A DNA stretch of 8,507 nucleotides, from contig JAISLV010000108.1 in NCBI GenBank assembly GCA_031277075.1, forward strand, positions 1-8,507, read 5' to 3'. The notes beneath the pieces are model-generated. The model searched no databases and was not told the DNA's origin. It saw only the letters and a program-made list of their open reading frames with translations. The first letter of the stretch is position 1; every line of letters begins with the position of its first letter. This DNA comes from Endomicrobium sp. GTDB taxonomy: Bacteria > Elusimicrobiota > Endomicrobiia > Endomicrobiales > Endomicrobiaceae. Positions 6,137 through 8,507 of this stretch are shown here, one piece after another. The position numbers and the translations under genes are program-made.

Positions 6137-6901
6137 ATGATTCACAAAACCGCAATAATAGACCCGTCGGCAATTATAGAAGACAATGTTTCAATCGGAG
6201 CGTATTGCGTTATCGGCGAAAATGTTTCGATTAAATCCGCGACGGTTATAGGTTCAAACTCTTATTTGCAACATTGCGAAATAGGAAATAATTGCAAAAT
6301 TTTTAATTCGGTTTCCGTAGGAACTCCTCCTCAAGATATAAGCTATAAAAACGAGCCTTCAAAAGCCTATATCGGCGACGGAACGGTTTTAAGAGAATTT
6401 GTAACAATTAACAGAGGAACAAAAAAAACGGGCAAAACCGTTATCGGCAAAAACTGTTATTTTATGGCGACGTCGCACGCAGGACACGATACTTGCGTCG
6501 GCGACAACGTTATCGTAGTCAACGGGTCTTCGTTAGGCGGACACGTTGAAGTCGGCGACAACGCTTTTATAGGCGGAAATATCGGAGTTCACCAGTTTTG
6601 CCGCATAGGCAAAGGCGCAATGAGCGGCGCGGGGTCTCTTATTACTATGGACGTAATTCCTTATTCAATGTGTCATGGCGACAGAGCTGTGCTAAGCGGT
6701 TTAAATTTGGTGGGAATGAAGAGAAGAGGAATGACAAGCGCGCAAATTGAAGAAATAAAAGACGCGTATAGAATTTTATTTATGTCAAAGCTGCTTTTAA
6801 CCGACGCGCTTTCCAAATTAGAAAATTCAAGTTCGCTTTATGTGAAAGAAATAGTCGATTTTATAAAAAGTTCAAAACGCGGCATAGTAAGACCCGCCTA
6901 A
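6137..6901 (+). CDS. lpxA: LpxA paralogue (UDP-GlcNAc acyltransferase family), copy 2
   Basis: A 254-residue LpxA-family acyltransferase that aligns without gaps to copy 1, with about 148 of 253 identical residues (~58%, hand count). It keeps the beta-helix hexapeptides, the helical C-terminal domain (GLNLVGMKRRGM) and all four active-site histidines (His114, His117, His136, His152). Two positions differ from copy 1: the residue aligned with E. coli Gly173, the acyl ruler, is Ala165 (AMSGAG), and the residue aligned with E. coli Lys76 is Ser69 (PQDISY). The SHAGHD motif replaces SHVAHD. It is probably active but altered in acyl-chain length, acceptor sugar or efficiency. It lacks an LpxD-type N-terminal domain, so it is not LpxD. 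The family is certain; the exact substrate is not. Confidence 0.9.
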   Translation: MIHKTAIIDPSAIIEDNVSIGAYCVIGENVSIKSATVIGSNSYLQHCEIGNNCKIFNSVSVGTPPQDISYKNEPSKAYIGDGTVLREFVTINRGTKKTGKTVIGKNCYFMATSHAGHDTCVGDNVIVVNGSSLGGHVEVGDNAFIGGNIGVHQFCRIGKGAMSGAGSLITMDVIPYSMCHGDRAVLSGLNLVGMKRRGMTSAQIEEIKDAYRILFMSKLLLTDALSKLENSSSLYVKEIVDFIKSSKRGIVRPA

Positions 6902-7098
6902 ATGCTGGCGTTAACGCCTACAGTAAAAATAGTCGATTAGCGGCTTGTTTGTATAAATGGGCGTCTCTAAAAACATAAAATGTTCGTAATTGCCGCTTTT
7001 CTGATGCCCAAATGCCGCAGAGACAATGTCGCAAGGCGCAAGGCAAGACGGGCGTTAGGGTTTTTAGAGACACCCAAATAATTCAGCGGATAATAATA
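6902..7098. other. 197-base spacer between lpxA copy 2 and lpxI
   Basis: It begins with a perfect 12-base palindrome GGCGTTAACGCC (6907-6918) just after the lpxA stop. No T run follows the palindrome, so it is not a standard terminator. A TATAAA at 6952-6957 lacks a fitting -35. Most of the rest is the 117-base inverted-repeat element described separately. An upstream in-frame ATG at 7012 would extend lpxI into this element, but that extension does not look like coding sequence. Confidence 0.6.
6959..7075. mobile_element. MITE-like element with 16-base terminal inverted repeats
   Basis: GGGCGTCTCTAAAAAC (6959-6974) and GTTTTTAGAGACACCC (7060-7075) are complementary at 15 of 16 positions and enclose 85 bases. 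The element is flanked on both sides by AAAT (6955-6958 and 7076-7079), as expected for a 4-base target duplication, although this is weak evidence in AT-rich DNA. A second internal stem pairs 7001-7009 with 7050-7058 (two G-T wobbles). The core is GC-rich and contains GCAAGGC twice in tandem (7031-7044). No transposase is encoded. It could instead be a structured leader RNA of lpxI or another dispersed repeat. Confidence 0.5.
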
Positions 7099-7899
7099 AT
7101 GAACAAAATCGGACTTATAGCGGGCAACGGGCGGTTTCCGTTTTTAGTGGCGCAGGAAATTAAAAAAAGCGGAGACGAAGTTATATGCGTCGCCTTGAAA
7201 GAAGAAGCAGACCGCGAGCTTGAAAAGTTTTGCGATAAATATTATGAAGTTTCCCTCGGGAAATTTCAAAAAATAGTGGATTCTTTAAAAGACGCGGGCG
7301 CAAATACGGCTGTAATGGCGGGGCAGGTAAAGCATGTTAAAATTTATTCGGCAATAATACCAGATTTTCGCGCAATTAAAATTCTCTCAAGTCTAGTAAA
7401 TAAAAAAACCGATACGATTTTAAAAACTGTCGCAGACGAATTTGAAAAAGACGGGATAAAACTTATGCCGTCGCATTTATATCTTACTTCTTTGCTTGCC
7501 AAAAAGGGTTTGCTTGTCGGTAAAAAACTTTCTTCCAGCGAACAAAAAGACGTAGATTTTGGCTTTAAAATAGCAAAAGGAATATCAAGTTTTGACATAG
7601 GGCAAACCGTCGTCGTAAAAGACCGTTCCGTTTTGGCTGTGGAATCTGTGGAAGGCACAGACGAGTGCATAAAAAGAGCTTACGCTTTAGGCGGGGACGG
7701 CGCGATAGCCGTAAAAGTTGCAAAACCTAATCAAGATTTTCGTTTTGACGTCCCAGTTATAGGGACGCGCACGGTAAATACGCTCAAAGAAAATAAAATA
7801 AGAGCTATGGCAATTGAAGCTGACGTCACTTTGATTTTAGACAAAGATGAAGTAATTAAAGAGGCTAAAGATATTGGCGTAACAATAATATCCGTTTAG
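7099..7899 (+). CDS. lpxI: UDP-2,3-diacylglucosamine pyrophosphatase (LpxI, formerly DUF1009)
   Basis: Hydrolyses UDP-2,3-diacylglucosamine to 2,3-diacylglucosamine-1-phosphate (lipid X) and UMP at the cytoplasmic membrane face; it replaces LpxH in many non-gamma-proteobacterial lineages. The ATG at 7099 gives 266 residues beginning MNKIGLIAGNGRFPFLVAQE, which matches the LpxI N-terminus (GLIAGxGxxP). The longer frame from 7012 adds 29 basic residues encoded by the repeat element and is rejected. Conserved family blocks are MAGQVKH (~73-79), EGTDECIKRAYALGG (~185-199) and KVAKPNQDFRFDVPVIG (~206-222). Asp217 in RFDVP is probably the counterpart of the catalytic Asp of Caulobacter LpxI. The ribosome site is weak (AGCGGA at 7085-7090). 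Its place after two lpxA genes supports the lipid A role. Confidence 0.93.
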   Translation: MNKIGLIAGNGRFPFLVAQEIKKSGDEVICVALKEEADRELEKFCDKYYEVSLGKFQKIVDSLKDAGANTAVMAGQVKHVKIYSAIIPDFRAIKILSSLVNKKTDTILKTVADEFEKDGIKLMPSHLYLTSLLAKKGLLVGKKLSSSEQKDVDFGFKIAKGISSFDIGQTVVVKDRSVLAVESVEGTDECIKRAYALGGDGAIAVKVAKPNQDFRFDVPVIGTRTVNTLKENKIRAMAIEADVTLILDKDEVIKEAKDIGVTIISV

Positions 7900-7927
7900 T
7901 TTTGCATTGGTTAGCGCATATAAGCGT

Positions 7928-7933
7928 AAAGGA
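7928..7933 (+). promoter_or_regulatory. Ribosome binding site of glyS
   Basis: AAAGGA lies 6 bases before the ATG at 7940 and supports that start. The 40-base gap after lpxI shows no terminator, so glyS may be transcribed with the lipid A genes. Confidence 0.65.
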
Positions 7934-7939
7934 AAAATT

Positions 7940-8507
7940 ATGACGCAAGAAATTCAAGACGCTTTGCTTGAAATAGGGAGCGAAGAAATCCCCGCAGGAT
8001 ATATTGAGCCTGCATTAAAGCAAATAGAAGAGTTTTCTATAAATTCTTTCAAAAAAGCAGGTTTAGATTTTTCCGCCGTAAAAACTTTTGCCACGCCCCG
8101 AAGGCTTGTTTTATACGTTGAAAACCTTGCGTCTAAAAGCCAAGATAAAATAGAAGAGATATTGGGGCCCGCCGTTTCAGCGGCAAAAGACGCCGCAGGA
8201 AATTGGACTCAAGCGGCTGCGGGGTTTGCCCTTAAAAACGGCGTAAAACCTGAACAACTTACAAAGAAAGTTTCAGAAAAAGGCGAACGCCTTTGTTTTG
8301 TCAAAAAGACAAAAGGCGAAAAAACGCAAAAATTGTTGGCTGAAATTTTTCCTGAAATTATCAAAAACATTTATTTCCCAAAAACTATGGTTTGGGAAGA
8401 AAGCGGTTTTAAATTTGCGCGTCCGATAAGAAATATTTTAGCTCTTTACGGAAATAAAACTATAAAATTTCAAATTGCCGGCGTGAAATCTGAAAATTGG
8501 ACTATCG
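7940..8507 (+). CDS. glyS: Glycyl-tRNA synthetase beta subunit, 5' part (cut by window end)
   Basis: The beta subunit of the bacterial alpha2-beta2 glycyl-tRNA synthetase, which charges tRNA-Gly; beta contributes tRNA binding. The 189 residues visible carry family marks: LLEIGSEEIPAGYI at the N-terminus (family form LLEIGTEELPA), TFATPRRLVLYV (~49-60), GPAVSAAKDAAGNWTQAA (~76-93) and PKTMVWEESGFKFARPIRNILALYG (~147-171). A full beta subunit is near 680-700 residues, so about a quarter is present and the frame stays open to the window edge. The alpha subunit gene glyQ, usually just upstream, is not here; the upstream neighbour is lpxI. Since the N-terminus is beta-type, this is not a GlyQS fusion with alpha first. 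Confidence 0.93.
   Translation, partial: MTQEIQDALLEIGSEEIPAGYIEPALKQIEEFSINSFKKAGLDFSAVKTFATPRRLVLYVENLASKSQDKIEEILGPAVSAAKDAAGNWTQAAAGFALKNGVKPEQLTKKVSEKGERLCFVKKTKGEKTQKLLAEIFPEIIKNIYFPKTMVWEESGFKFARPIRNILALYGNKTIKFQIAGVKSENWTI

Noticed and set aside
6137..6901. Copy 2 of lpxA as an LpxD
   Set aside because: It lacks the extra N-terminal domain of LpxD and aligns end to end with LpxA, including the LpxA-type helical C-terminus.
6907..6918. Perfect palindrome GGCGTTAACGCC after lpxA copy 2 as a terminator
   Set aside because: The stem is short and is followed by TACAGTAAAAATAG, not by a T run; noted only as a palindrome.
6849..6938. 12-base direct repeat AAATAGTCGATT at 6849-6860 and 6927-6938
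   Set aside because: One pair of short AT-rich matches, one inside the lpxA coding end; could be chance and no duplicated unit is seen around it.
1..8507. CRISPR arrays, tRNA or rRNA genes, defence or phage genes
   Set aside because: No regularly spaced repeats, cloverleaf patterns or such protein motifs were seen on either strand.

Overview
The window reads as a chromosomal, AT-leaning stretch of a Gram-negative (LPS/lipid A-making) bacterium. All recognised genes lie on the + strand. The set (release factor, peptidoglycan and lipid A enzymes, an LpxC-FabZ fusion, LpxI instead of LpxH, a separate GlyS beta subunit) with Lys/Ile/AAA-rich coding and few strong Shine-Dalgarno sites suggests an Elusimicrobiota/Endomicrobium-like lineage. 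That placement is an inference from gene content and style, not proven. Bacteroidota and Chlorobi-type lineages also carry LpxC-FabZ fusions.

Region 1 (1-165): the last codons of a Lys/Ala-rich basic protein (possibly ribosomal protein L31) and a strong rho-independent terminator. Region 2 (166-3522): a compact housekeeping unit with a consensus -10 box, then prfA (RF1), prmC (the methyltransferase that modifies the RF1 GGQ glutamine) and murA (first committed step of peptidoglycan synthesis). murA starts with TTG one base after the prmC stop. None of the three has a convincing Shine-Dalgarno sequence.

Region 3 (3523-7899): a 249-base spacer with weak promoter candidates, then a lipid A block: lpxC-fabZ fusion, a 202-base GC-rich structured spacer, two tandem lpxA paralogues (about 58% identical by my hand count), a 197-base spacer holding a MITE-like inverted-repeat element, and lpxI. 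Together these would acylate UDP-GlcNAc (LpxA), deacetylate the product (LpxC), supply 3-hydroxyacyl/enoyl-ACP balance (FabZ) and, after LpxD acts elsewhere, cleave UDP-diacylglucosamine to lipid X (LpxI). lpxD and lpxB are not in the window. Region 4 (7900-8507): the 5' part of glyS, cut by the window edge, without glyQ upstream.

The most interesting signal is the tandem lpxA pair. Both keep the catalytic histidines, but the second copy has changed the position aligned with the E. coli acyl-chain ruler (Gly to Ala) and the position aligned with E. coli Lys76 (Lys to Ser), which suggests divergence in acyl-chain or substrate use. Next come the 117-base MITE-like element directly upstream of lpxI and the structured GC-rich spacer upstream of the first lpxA.
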